35,630 bases of DNA from Rhodoplanes roseus (GTDB lineage: Bacteria; Pseudomonadota; Alphaproteobacteria; Rhizobiales; Xanthobacteraceae). How positions within the stretch are numbered: the first letter of the stretch is position 1; each line of letters begins with the position of its first letter. Shown in pieces: positions 15,506 through 24,268 of this stretch. The notes beneath the pieces are model-generated. The model worked only from the letters and a program-made list of their open reading frames with translations. It made no database searches and was not told the DNA's origin. The DNA lies in NCBI RefSeq assembly GCF_003258865.1, contig NZ_NPEX01000008.1, forward strand, positions 1 to 35,630. Direction: 5' to 3'. The position numbers were made by a program, and so were the translations under genes.

Positions 15506-16663
15506 ATGACCAAGCCCCCCGCGCCTCCGAAACCCCGCACGCTGGCCGCCCAGGCCCTCGGCGACATAGAGCCGCAGACCAAGGGGATCGTGCCGCCCGT
15601 CCACGTGGCGACCACCTATCTGCGCGACCCGGACAACGCCTATTCGTCCGGCTACGTCTACGGCCGGCCGGACAACGCCACGGTGCGCCAGGCGGAAGGC
15701 GTGCTGGCCGCCCTCGAAGGCGCGGCCGCCGCGATGCTGCTCGGCTCCGGCATGTCGGCCGCGACCGCCGCCGTGATGGCGCTGCCGGAGCCCGGGCACA
15801 TCGCCGCGTCGCAGGTGATGTATTGGGGGTTTCGCGACTGGCTCCTGCGCGAGGCGCCGCGGTTCGGGCACACGGTCGAGATCGTCGACACCACCGATCT
15901 CGACGCCGTGCGGGACGCCGTGGTGCCGGGCAAGACCCGGCTGGTGTGGATCGAGACCCCCGGCAACCCGCTGTGGACCATCACGGACATCGCCGCCGTC
16001 GCCCAGATCGCCCATGCGGCCGGGGCTCGCGTCGCGGTCGACTCGACGGTCGCAACGCCGGTGTTCAGTCGGCCGCTGGCGCTCGGCGCCGACCTGGTGA
16101 TGCATTCGGCCACCAAGTACCTCAACGGCCATTCCGACGTGATCGCCGGCGCGCTCGCCACCGCCACCCCGGACGATCCGTGGTGGGCGCGGATCGGCGA
16201 GCTGCGGGCTCGCCACGGCATGATCCTCGGACCGTTCGAGGCCTGGCTGCTGCTGCGCGGACTGCGCACCCTCGACGTCCGGGTGCGGGCGCAGTCGGAG
16301 GCCGCCGCCCTGCTGGCGACCTGGCTGGGCCACCATCGCGGCATCGAGCGGGTGCTCTATCCGGGCCTGCCGCACCATCCCGGCCACGCCGTCGCGAGCC
16401 GGCAGATGACCGGCTACGGCGCCATGATGTCGGTGCAGGTGCACGGCGGCGAGGGGACGGCGATCGAGGTCGCGGCGCGGGTCCGGCTGTGGAAGCGGGC
16501 GACCTCGCTCGGCGGCGTCGAGAGCCTGATCGAGCACCGCGCCTCGATCGAGGGACCGGGCTCGCCCTGCCCCACCAACCTGCTGCGCCTGTCGGTCGGG
16601 CTCGAGGATCCGGAAGACCTCTATGCCGATCTCGACCGGGCGCTGGGCGGGAGCGGCACATGA
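15506..16663 (+). CDS. trans-sulfuration family PLP-dependent enzyme
   Basis: Cys/Met metabolism PLP enzyme of 385 residues, in the size range of cystathionine gamma-synthase, beta-lyase and related lyases. The PLP-binding lysine is Lys204 in HSATKYLNGHSDVIAG. The phosphate-binding SGMSAATAA segment (81-89), the Tyr-containing YSSGYVYGRPDNATVRQAE stretch and ETPGNPLWTITDI are all present. The C-terminal GGVESLIEHRASIEG and LLRLSVGLEDPEDL motifs are intact. Sequence alone does not separate synthase from lyase activity, so no metB/metC symbol is given. Its stop overlaps the ATG of the next gene, which implies translational coupling with an NAD-dependent epimerase-like protein. The start is in a 162-base divergent region. 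Confidence 0.88.
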   Translation: MTKPPAPPKPRTLAAQALGDIEPQTKGIVPPVHVATTYLRDPDNAYSSGYVYGRPDNATVRQAEGVLAALEGAAAAMLLGSGMSAATAAVMALPEPGHIAASQVMYWGFRDWLLREAPRFGHTVEIVDTTDLDAVRDAVVPGKTRLVWIETPGNPLWTITDIAAVAQIAHAAGARVAVDSTVATPVFSRPLALGADLVMHSATKYLNGHSDVIAGALATATPDDPWWARIGELRARHGMILGPFEAWLLLRGLRTLDVRVRAQSEAAALLATWLGHHRGIERVLYPGLPHHPGHAVASRQMTGYGAMMSVQVHGGEGTAIEVAARVRLWKRATSLGGVESLIEHRASIEGPGSPCPTNLLRLSVGLEDPEDLYADLDRALGGSGT

Positions 16664-17601
16664 GCGGCCGGGTTCTCGTGCTCGGCGCCGCCGGCCGCTT
16701 CGGCCGGGTCGCCGCCGAGGCGTTCCGCGATGCCGGCTGGCAGGTCGCCAGCCTGGTGCGCGGCAGCGCGACGCCGCGGGTCGCCCCCGGCACCGAGGTG
16801 ATCACGCTGGACGCCCGCGACACCGAGTCGGTCGTCGAGGCGGCGCGCGGCGCCGACGTGGTGGTGCACGCCCTCAACGTCCCGTTCTCGCAATGGCAGG
16901 CCGAGGCCTTCGGGCTCGCCGAGACGGCCATCGCGACGGCGCGCGCGTCGGGCGCGCTGCTGATGATGCCCGGCAATGTCTACGGCTACGGCACCGGCAT
17001 GCCGGAGGTCCTCGACGAGACGACGCCGATGCGGCCGACCTCGCGCAAGGGCGCGCTGCGGGTCGCCATCGAGCAGCGGCTGCGGGCCGAGAGCGAGGCC
17101 GGGATGCGCGTGGTCGTGGTCCGGGCCGGCGACTTCTACGGCGGCAATGCCGGCGGCTGGATCGACCGGGTGGTGGTGAATCACATCACCCACGGCCGCC
17201 TCGCTTATCCGGGGCCGCTCGACGTGATTCACCCCTGGGCCTATCTGCCCGATCTGGCACCGACCTTCGTGCGCCTCGCCGAGCGGCGCGAGGCGCTGCC
17301 CGCCTTCGCGGATTTCGGTTTCGCCGGCCACGCCGTGACGGGCGGCGAGCTCACCACGGCGATCGCCAAGGCGGTCGGGCGCTCGTTCAAGATCGACCGC
17401 ATGCAGTGGTGGATGTTGCGCGTCCTCGCGCCCGTGGTGCCGATCTTCCGCGAGCTGTGCGAGATCGACTATCTGTGGAAGACGCCGCACCGCCTCGACC
17501 AGCGGCGGCTCGCCGCGACGCTCGGCAGCGTTCCGCACACGCCCTTCGCGGCGGCGCTCGCCGCCACCCTCCACGACCTCGGCGTCACCCGGCGCGCCTG
17601 A
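16660..17601 (+). CDS. NAD-dependent epimerase/dehydratase-like protein
   Basis: Extended short-chain dehydrogenase-like protein of 313 residues. The Rossmann motif GAAGRFG sits at 9-15 and the acidic strand end VITLDARD follows. The usual active-site Tyr-x3-Lys is altered: NVYGYG occurs at the expected place but a clean YxxxK is not seen, so catalysis of a sugar epimerisation is uncertain. A second half has IDRVVVNHITHG and HPWAYLPDLAPTFVRL, as in many atypical family members. Start and stop of the upstream gene overlap as ATGA, so it is coupled to the PLP enzyme. The stop codon lies in the loop of a hairpin. Confidence 0.8.
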   Translation: MSGRVLVLGAAGRFGRVAAEAFRDAGWQVASLVRGSATPRVAPGTEVITLDARDTESVVEAARGADVVVHALNVPFSQWQAEAFGLAETAIATARASGALLMMPGNVYGYGTGMPEVLDETTPMRPTSRKGALRVAIEQRLRAESEAGMRVVVVRAGDFYGGNAGGWIDRVVVNHITHGRLAYPGPLDVIHPWAYLPDLAPTFVRLAERREALPAFADFGFAGHAVTGGELTTAIAKAVGRSFKIDRMQWWMLRVLAPVVPIFRELCEIDYLWKTPHRLDQRRLAATLGSVPHTPFAAALAATLHDLGVTRRA

Positions 17602-17610
17602 GCGCCGGGT
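17587..17610. terminator. hairpin spanning the stop codon of the epimerase-like gene
   Basis: A perfect 8-bp stem ACCCGGCG / CGCCGGGT encloses an eight-base loop that contains the TGA stop (17599-17601). It lies between two convergent genes. No T-run follows. Confidence 0.45.
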
Positions 17611-17643
17611 CCGCCGAGAGACCGGATCGTCGCGGGACGCCCC

Positions 17644-18090
17644 CTAGGCGGCGAGATGCTTTTCGATCTCGTACAGGGGCAGCTTGGTGAGATCCTTGTC
17701 GATCTCGGCGACCACGCGGGTCTTCACCTCGGAATGGAGGGCGCGCCGCAGCTCGGCGAGGGTCTTGGGCGGCGCCGCGATCACCAGCGCCTTGACCTTG
17801 CGGTCCCGCACCAGACGGTGGAGCGCCGCGGCCGCGTCCTTGGCGAAGCGCTGCTCCTCGATCATGTGCCAGTCGGTCTGCTCGACGCTGCTCCGCCGCG
17901 CGCCGGTGCCGGCGAAAGCGCGGCCGGGCGCGTCGGTGCCCTGCTCGCGGGCCGGCGGATTGTCGTCGACGACGACGTGCTCGGTGCGCAGATTGGGGAA
18001 CTTCTCGTCCCCCTCGTTGCGCAGAAACAACGCTTTCCGGCCGTCACCGACGAACACGAACGCGTCATGCGGGATGGATAGCTTTGTCAT
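17644..18090 (-). CDS. host-attachment family protein
   Basis: Protein of 148 residues matching the AtsE-like family named for attachment to host cells in Agrobacterium (Pfam 'protein required for attachment to host cells'). Typical segments are FVFVGDGRKALFLRNEGDEKFPNL near the N-terminus, a disordered middle with DAPGRAF, then EEQRFAKDAAAALHRLV and LVIAAPPKTLAELR toward the C-terminus, ending KLPLYEIEKHL. The C-terminal half resembles the release-factor/peptidyl-tRNA hydrolase-like fold of that group. The start at 18090 has AGAGG seven bases upstream. It is soluble with no signal peptide, so the family name may not reflect its biochemistry. Divergent from the cyclic-di-GMP gene. Confidence 0.85.
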   Translation of the reverse strand: MTKLSIPHDAFVFVGDGRKALFLRNEGDEKFPNLRTEHVVVDDNPPAREQGTDAPGRAFAGTGARRSSVEQTDWHMIEEQRFAKDAAAALHRLVRDRKVKALVIAAPPKTLAELRRALHSEVKTRVVAEIDKDLTKLPLYEIEKHLAA

Positions 18091-18289
18091 GGGATCGCCT
18101 CTCTGAACGGGAAGGCAAGCCCTGGGAAGCATAGGCCGGCAGGCCCGGCGGTCAATCGCCGCGGTGACGCGGCCGCGATCGCCTCAAGAGTTTGTCAAAC
18201 ATACTCGCTTTTTACCTCCGATTAGCCGCAACTATTAAGACGAGAGACGTAACCCGTTTGCCATCGTGGTCGCGGAGGCGGGGCATGCG

Positions 18290-21200
18290 ATGACGGACGG
18301 CGCGACCACATCGACCCGTCGGATTCCAGGCATTCGGACCCGGCTGCTGGGCCTGATCCTGGTGGCCGTGCTGCCGTTGATCGTCGTGATGGGAACCGGG
18401 CTGTACCGGGACCGCATCCACGAGATCGACACCGCCGGCCAGCACGTCGAGGCGCTCGCACGACGGGCGACGGCGCGCTATCGCGAGGTGCTGCTGGAAA
18501 CCAAGACCCTGCTCGACATCGTGGCGCATGTTGCGGACGTGACCCACGGCCCGGCGGCCGATTGTAGCCGCTTCCCGATGGAGGTCGAGCGGACCCGCCC
18601 GTGGGCCGAGGGCGTGCTGGTGGTCGACACCGCGGGCCGCGTCGCCTGCGCCACCACGCCGGGGGCCGTCGGGCTCGACGTCTCCGACCGGGCCTATTTC
18701 CGCCAGGCCGCGGCCGACCGGCGCTTCGTGTTCAGCGACTTCATCTCCAGCCGGGTGACCGGCTCGGCCGTCAACATCGTGCTTCTGCCGATCCTCGATG
18801 CCCAAGGCACCGTGACGCGGTTCCTCGGCATGGCGGTGCTGCAGACCTGGCTCGGCGACCTCGCCCAGCAGCTCCCCGACAATGCCGACATGACGTTCTG
18901 GCTGATCGACCGGAACGGCGTGGTGATGACCCGCTATCCCGACCGGCCGGACGCGACCGATCCGCGCGGTCTCGACGCGGAGACGCTCCGGGCCGTGGCC
19001 GAGACGTCTGCCGGCTGGACCGAGAACGACACCCGCGCCGCGCCCGCACGCATCTACGGCTGGGAACGCGTTCCGGAATCGGGCGCCTCCATCGTCGTCG
19101 CGGTCGACCGGACCAAGGTGCTGGCCCGCATCGACAGCAAGATCGGACGCGGCCTGCTGATCGGCGCGGTGGCGCTGGCGCTCGCGGTCGCGCTGGGGCT
19201 GGCGGCCGCACGCAGCATCGCGGCCCCGCTCATCGTGCTGACCGAGAGCGCCCTGGCGGCCCGGCAGTTCGAGGACGTCGAGCTGCCGACCCTGAGCGAC
19301 TACGCCGAGGTGGCGTCGCTGTCGATCTCGCTGCAGGCGCTGCTCGGCGACAACCGCCGGCGCGAGCAGGCGTTGCGGGCCGCGCGCGCCGAAGCCGAAC
19401 GCGCTTCCGAGGCGGCGTGCGAGGCCCATTCGCGCCTGCGCGAGGCGATCGAGGCGGTGCCGGTCGGCCTCGCCTTCTTCGACGCCGACGACCGCTTCAT
19501 CCTGTGGAACCGGCTCTACGAGGATCTCTATGCCGGCAATCCGCTGCCGCTCACGCGCGGCATGCGGCTCGACGAACGGCTGCGCGCGCGGCTCAAGCTC
19601 GGCCTGATCCCGCCGGCGATCGGCCGCGAGGAGGAGTGGCTCGCCGAGCGCATGGCGAGCTTCCGGGCGCATGCCGGCAGCCACGAGCAGCGACTGAAGG
19701 GCAATCGCTGGCTCCGCGTCGAGGAGCGCCGGACCAGCGACGGCGGCTCGATCGGCATCCGCATCGACATCACCGAGCTCAAGCGCAGCGAGCAGTCGTT
19801 CCGCCTGCTGTTCGACGCCAATCCGGTGCCCATGTGGGTGTTCGACTCCGAGACGCTGCGTTTCCTCGCCGTCAACGACGCCGCAGTGAAGCATTACGGC
19901 TACAGCCGCGAGCGCTTCCTGGGCATGACCCTGCTCGACATCCGCGACGCCGCCGACCACGACGACCTCCGGGCCGCCGCCCAGTCCCCCAAGATCGCGC
20001 TGGGCGAGCGGGTGTGGCGGCATCGCCGCGCCGACGGCACCGAGATCCTGATCCAGGCCTATTCACGCGTGCTCGTGTGGGAGGGCCGGCCGGCCAAGCT
20101 CGGCGCCATGATCGACATCACCCAGCGCTGGCACGACGAGGCCCGTATCCGCCACCTCGCCCATTACGACGGGCTGACCGAGCTCGCCAACCGGACGCTG
20201 TTCCGGGCCCGGCTGGAGCAGGCGATCGACCGGCCGCACGAGCCCGGCGAAGGCATCGCGCTGGTCTGCATCGACCTCGACGGCTTCAAGGACGTCAACG
20301 ACACGCTCGGCCACCCGATCGGCGACCGGCTGCTCAGGCTGGTCGCGCAGCGGCTGCGCCACTGCGTGCGCGAGCAGGACACCGCGGCCCGCATCGGCGG
20401 CGACGAGTTCGCCGTCATCCAGGACGGAATCTCGAGCGTCGACGACGCCCGGAACCTGGCCGAGCGGCTGATCGGCGTGATCAGCGCGCCCTATCTCATC
20501 GAGGGTCACGAGATCACCGTGACGCCGAGCGTCGGCATCGCGACGACGCTGGACGACAGCCGCGTCGCCGACGATCTCCTCAACCACGCCGACATGGCGC
20601 TGTACCGGGCCAAGGCGCGCGGGCGCCGCAGCCACTGCTTCTTCGAGCCCGAGATGGACGCCCAGCTCAAGGCGCGTCGGGCCCTGGAGGTGAACCTGCG
20701 GGCCGCGTACGAGCGCCGGCAGTTCGAGTTGCACTACCAACCCTGGGTCGACCTGCGCTCCGGCGCCGTCAACGGCTTCGAGGCGCTGCTGCGCTGGACC
20801 GATCCGGAGCGCGGCCCGGTGTCACCGGCCGAGTTCATTCCGATCGCCGAGAACATCGGCCTGATCGTCCCGCTCGGCGAATGGGTGCTCGCGCAAGCCT
20901 GCGCCGACGCGGCACGCTGGCCCGATACGATCAAGATCGCCATCAATCTCTCGCCCGTGCAGTTCCGCAGCGGCGACATCGTGCAGACGGTCCGTTCGGT
21001 GATCGAGACGAGCGGGATCGACCCGGCGCGGATCGAGCTGGAGATCACCGAGACGGTGCTGCTGGAGGACAACGCCTCCAACCTCGCCACGCTGCATGCG
21101 CTGCGCGACCTCGGCGTGCGCATCGCCATGGACGATTTCGGCACCGGCTACTCGTCGATCGGCTATCTGCGCCGGTTTCCGTTCGACAAGATCAAGATCG

Positions 21201-21442
21201 ACCGCTCCTTCGTCAGCGAGCTGCCGCACGACATCGACTGCCTGACCATCACGCGCGGTGTCGCCGAGCTCGCCGCCGGGCTCGGCATGAGCACGATCGC
21301 GGAAGGCATCGAGACGATCGAGCAACAGGAAATCCTGCGCGCCATCGGCTGCACGCTCGGCCAGGGCTACCTGTTCGGCAAGGCCATGCCGGCGGTCGAC
21401 GCCGACGCCCTCCTGCAGAAGAGCCGCACCGTCGCGGCGTGA
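18290..21442 (+). CDS. membrane sensor PAS-PAS-GGDEF-EAL cyclic-di-GMP enzyme
   Basis: Inner-membrane signalling protein of 1050 residues. A first membrane helix (about 15-37) and a second (about 282-305) bracket a periplasmic sensor of about 240 residues, probably Cache-like. A linker with coiled-coil character (RAEAERASEAACEAHSR) leads to two PAS domains, one beginning near EAIEAVPVGLAFFDADDRF and one near LLFDANPVPMWVFD. The GGDEF domain has intact GGDEF at 703-707 and an RxxD inhibitory site (REQD) five residues before it, so diguanylate cyclase activity with product inhibition is predicted. The EAL domain has EAL at 831-833 plus NLSPVQF, ITETVLL, DDFGTGYSS, KIDRSF and AEGIET, so phosphodiesterase activity is also expected. 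ATG 18290 is favoured over GTG 18266 because GGGG lies six bases upstream. Confidence 0.95.
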   Translation: MTDGATTSTRRIPGIRTRLLGLILVAVLPLIVVMGTGLYRDRIHEIDTAGQHVEALARRATARYREVLLETKTLLDIVAHVADVTHGPAADCSRFPMEVERTRPWAEGVLVVDTAGRVACATTPGAVGLDVSDRAYFRQAAADRRFVFSDFISSRVTGSAVNIVLLPILDAQGTVTRFLGMAVLQTWLGDLAQQLPDNADMTFWLIDRNGVVMTRYPDRPDATDPRGLDAETLRAVAETSAGWTENDTRAAPARIYGWERVPESGASIVVAVDRTKVLARIDSKIGRGLLIGAVALALAVALGLAAARSIAAPLIVLTESALAARQFEDVELPTLSDYAEVASLSISLQALLGDNRRREQALRAARAEAERASEAACEAHSRLREAIEAVPVGLAFFDADDRFILWNRLYEDLYAGNPLPLTRGMRLDERLRARLKLGLIPPAIGREEEWLAERMASFRAHAGSHEQRLKGNRWLRVEERRTSDGGSIGIRIDITELKRSEQSFRLLFDANPVPMWVFDSETLRFLAVNDAAVKHYGYSRERFLGMTLLDIRDAADHDDLRAAAQSPKIALGERVWRHRRADGTEILIQAYSRVLVWEGRPAKLGAMIDITQRWHDEARIRHLAHYDGLTELANRTLFRARLEQAIDRPHEPGEGIALVCIDLDGFKDVNDTLGHPIGDRLLRLVAQRLRHCVREQDTAARIGGDEFAVIQDGISSVDDARNLAERLIGVISAPYLIEGHEITVTPSVGIATTLDDSRVADDLLNHADMALYRAKARGRRSHCFFEPEMDAQLKARRALEVNLRAAYERRQFELHYQPWVDLRSGAVNGFEALLRWTDPERGPVSPAEFIPIAENIGLIVPLGEWVLAQACADAARWPDTIKIAINLSPVQFRSGDIVQTVRSVIETSGIDPARIELEITETVLLEDNASNLATLHALRDLGVRIAMDDFGTGYSSIGYLRRFPFDKIKIDRSFVSELPHDIDCLTITRGVAELAAGLGMSTIAEGIETIEQQEILRAIGCTLGQGYLFGKAMPAVDADALLQKSRTVAA

Positions 21443-21477
21443 GGACGCGGCGCGCGCGCCGGGCCCGCTGCTGCCGC

Positions 21478-22494
21478 TCAGACCTCGCCCTGCGTCATCA
21501 CCACGAAGTTCGGCGCGGAACGGCTCTCCGGCGACGACGGCTGGTCGGTGAGGACCAGGATCATGCCCGGATGCATGCGGGCGTGAATCGCCGCATCGAG
21601 CGCCGGCGCCGTGCGGACCCGGTGCAGCGCGCCGACATCGGCGAGCTCCGCGGCCGGATCGGAGGTGTGCGCGATCGCGTGCCAGACGAGACCCGACACC
21701 CCCTCGCGCCCGCCCTCCAGGACATAGACGTGCTGGCCGATCGGCCGGTCCGGCGCCTCGATGATCGCCTCGCCCTGCGCCACCACGGTGCCGTTCTCGA
21801 TGACGGTCGCGCGGCGGTCGGCGCGCGAGATCACCACCGAGGCGAGGTTGTCACGCGCCGCGCCGGGCTCGGCCGGCCAGTCCTTGGGATGCGACTTGGC
21901 GTTCAGCTCGGCGACCTTCTTCTCCATCTCGGCCTGCGCCACGTCGGACAGGACCAGCCCGGGATGGACGAGCGGCGCCGGATCGCCGTGCGCGCCCGCG
22001 ATGATCACGGGCGTGCCGACATGGGTGAGCCCGAACAGCCGCCGGGAGAACTCCAGCGGCAGCCGCACGCAGCCGTGCGAGGCCGGATAGCCGGGCAGGT
22101 TGCCGGCATGCAGCGCGACGCCCGACCAGGTCAGCCGGTTCATGTTCGGCATCGGCGCATTGTCGTAGGTCGAGGAGTGGTGGTCGCGGTCCTTCTCCAG
22201 GATCGTGAACACGCCGGTGGGCGTCGAATGGCCCGGCTTGCCGGTCGAGCAGGTCGAGACCGCGATGCGGACGGCGTTGCGATAGACGTGCACGCGCTGG
22301 TCGGGCAGCGACACGATCACGGCGACCGGCCCGTCCGGCGACCGCTCGGGATGCCAGGTGAACTCGCCGGGCTTCAGCGCAGCGACCTCCTTGTCGACCT
22401 GCTTGTCGGCCTCCTGCGCCCGCACCACCGCGGCGACGCCGCCGACCAGTGTCAGCCCGGTCGCGACTTGCAGGACACGGCGGCGATTCAGCAT
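21478..22494 (-). CDS. L,D-transpeptidase (YkuD) with a degenerate second repeat
   Basis: Periplasmic L,D-transpeptidase of 338 residues that forms 3-3 peptidoglycan cross-links or attaches proteins to peptidoglycan. The N-terminus NRRRVLQVATG plus a hydrophobic stretch is an export signal with a twin-arginine look. The catalytic motif runs LHAGNLPGYPASHGCVRLP, with His129, His140 and nucleophile Cys142. Residues about 218-262 (SVVISRADRRATVIENGTVV onward) echo the fold of the first domain but lack the SHGCR motif, so they look like an inactive duplicate. The start at 22494 has GGAGGA close upstream. It converges on the cyclic-di-GMP gene. Confidence 0.9.
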   Translation of the reverse strand: MLNRRRVLQVATGLTLVGGVAAVVRAQEADKQVDKEVAALKPGEFTWHPERSPDGPVAVIVSLPDQRVHVYRNAVRIAVSTCSTGKPGHSTPTGVFTILEKDRDHHSSTYDNAPMPNMNRLTWSGVALHAGNLPGYPASHGCVRLPLEFSRRLFGLTHVGTPVIIAGAHGDPAPLVHPGLVLSDVAQAEMEKKVAELNAKSHPKDWPAEPGAARDNLASVVISRADRRATVIENGTVVAQGEAIIEAPDRPIGQHVYVLEGGREGVSGLVWHAIAHTSDPAAELADVGALHRVRTAPALDAAIHARMHPGMILVLTDQPSSPESRSAPNFVVMTQGEV

Positions 22495-22593
22495 GGGTCC
22501 TCCGGACGGCGATTCCTGTGTCGGTCCGGCCGGACGGTACCGTGCCGACGCGCGGAATGCCACTGGGGAGCGCCGGGGCGGCTCGCGCCCCCC

Positions 22594-23406
22594 TCAATTC
22601 ACGTATTCGCGCAGACGGCTGGGCTCGCCGCGCGCGCCCATCACCTGATCCTCGACCAGGCGGGTCAGCTCGGCCTTGAGCGTGATCGACTCGGGCGCCA
22701 GGAGGTCGCGCGGCCGCGGCGCCTCGACCGGCACGATCGCCGTGATGCGGCCCGGCCGGGCCGACATCACCACGACGCGGTCGGCGAGAAAAATCGCCTC
22801 GTCGACGCTGTGGGTGACGAACAGCACCGTGTGGCGCTCCTCCAGCCAGAGCTTCAGGAGGTCGCGTTGCAGGATGTTGCGCGTGATGGCGTCCAGGGCG
22901 CCGAACGGCTCGTCCATCAGCATCACGTCGGGCTGGTTGGCCCACACCCGCGCGATGCCGACGCGCTGCTTCATGCCGCCGGAGAGCTGGCGCGGAAAAT
23001 GCTGCTCGAAGCCCTCCAGCCCGACCCGGGCGATCTGCGTCTTGGCGCGGCGCTCCGCCTCGCGGCGGCCGAGGCCCCGCACCAGCGGCCCGTACATCAC
23101 GTTCTGCATCACGGTGAGCCAGGGGAACAGCGCGTATTCCTGGAAGACGAGGCCGCGCTCGGGGCCGGGCCCGGTGATCGGCCGGCCGTCCAGGGTGGCG
23201 CTGCCGGCGCTCGGCGCGATCAGGCCGGCGACGATGCGCAGCAGCGTGCTCTTGCCGCAGCCGCTCGGGCCGAGGATGCAGACGAACTCGCCCTCCGCCA
23301 CCGCGAGATCGACGGGCTGTAGCGCGACGACGTCCCGCCCCTCGGACGAGAAGGTCTTGGCGACGCCCTTGGCGCGGATCTTCGCTGGCGCGGCGCGGTC
23401 AATCAT
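22594..23406 (-). CDS. ABC transporter ATP-binding protein (nitrate/sulfonate/taurine type)
   Basis: ATPase subunit of 270 residues for an importer. Walker A GPSGCGKST lies at 46-54, the signature LSGGMKQR at 141-148 and Walker B VMLMDEP at 161-167 with catalytic Glu166. The H-loop is in VLFVTHSVDEAIFLADRVVVM. The order and motifs fit the SsuB/TauB/NrtD group. The gene overlaps the permease gene by eight bases, so it is translated with it and is the third gene of a binding protein-permease-ATPase operon. Confidence 0.95.
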   Translation of the reverse strand: MIDRAAPAKIRAKGVAKTFSSEGRDVVALQPVDLAVAEGEFVCILGPSGCGKSTLLRIVAGLIAPSAGSATLDGRPITGPGPERGLVFQEYALFPWLTVMQNVMYGPLVRGLGRREAERRAKTQIARVGLEGFEQHFPRQLSGGMKQRVGIARVWANQPDVMLMDEPFGALDAITRNILQRDLLKLWLEERHTVLFVTHSVDEAIFLADRVVVMSARPGRITAIVPVEAPRPRDLLAPESITLKAELTRLVEDQVMGARGEPSRLREYVN

Positions 23407-24268
23407 TGCGCGACAGTCCCTCGTGCCAGCGCAGCAGCCGGTGGCCGAGCCAGCTCATCGTCTGGTCCGAGACGAGGCCGAGCACGCCGACCATCATCAT
23501 GCCGACGATGACGAGGTCCGAGCGCATCATCAGCCGGGCGTCCCAGATCAGATAGCCGACGCCGGACTTCGCCCCGATCATCTCGGCGACCACGAGGCCG
23601 GCCCAGGAGTTGCGGAGCCCGAGGCGCAGGCCGGTGAAGATGTTGGGCAGCGCCGCCGGCAGCACGATGCGCCAGAGGATCTGGCGCGGCCCGGTGCCGA
23701 GCATGCGGGCCGCCTCGATGTAGATCGGCTCCACCCACTCGACGCCGTGGATGGTGTTGATCAGGATCGGCACCGCGGCGCCGAGCGCCACCAGGAAGAC
23801 GGCGGAGGCGTCGCCGATGCCGAACCACACGATGGCGATCGAGATCCAGGCCGTGATCGGGATCGGGATCAGCAGCAGCAGCGTGATGTGCGACAGCCGG
23901 CGGAACAGCGGCGACCAGCCGACCAGGACGCCGAGCGGCACGGCGATCGAGGTGGCGATGAGAAAGCCCGCGATGCTGCGGAACAGGCTCGCCTTCACGT
24001 GCAGCCACAGCGTGCCGTCGGTGGCGATCTCCCAGAAGCCGGTGGCGGCGCGGCTCGGCGGCGGCAGCAGATAGGCGGAGATCCAGCCGAGATCGGAGGC
24101 GATCTGCCAGAGGGCCAGCAGGCCGACCGGCATCACCAGATAGACGAGCAGCGTCTCCAGCCCGCGGCGCGGCCCCCAGCGCCGGCGCGACGGCGCTGGA
24201 ACGCCGTCGGCAGGCGGCGCCGCGGACGGCGCACCGTCCCGGACCGCCTCCTGGACCGCCACCGCCAT
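23399..24268 (-). CDS. ABC transporter permease (SsuC/TauC type)
   Basis: Membrane permease subunit of 289 residues with about six helices. The conserved EAA loop that docks the ATPase is seen in IYIEAARMLGTGPRQILWRIVLPAALPNIFTGLRLGLR. The first helix is LLVYLVMPVGLLALWQIASDLGW, and LLLIPIPITAWISIAIVWFG is another. The C-terminus shows IGAKSGVGYLIWDARLMMRSDLV, typical of the sulfonate/nitrate/taurine permeases. The ATG overlaps the binding-protein stop by one base (TGATG), so translation is coupled. The N-terminal extension of about 30 residues is Pro/Arg-rich. Confidence 0.95.
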   Translation of the reverse strand: MAVAVQEAVRDGAPSAAPPADGVPAPSRRRWGPRRGLETLLVYLVMPVGLLALWQIASDLGWISAYLLPPPSRAATGFWEIATDGTLWLHVKASLFRSIAGFLIATSIAVPLGVLVGWSPLFRRLSHITLLLLIPIPITAWISIAIVWFGIGDASAVFLVALGAAVPILINTIHGVEWVEPIYIEAARMLGTGPRQILWRIVLPAALPNIFTGLRLGLRNSWAGLVVAEMIGAKSGVGYLIWDARLMMRSDLVIVGMMMVGVLGLVSDQTMSWLGHRLLRWHEGLSRND

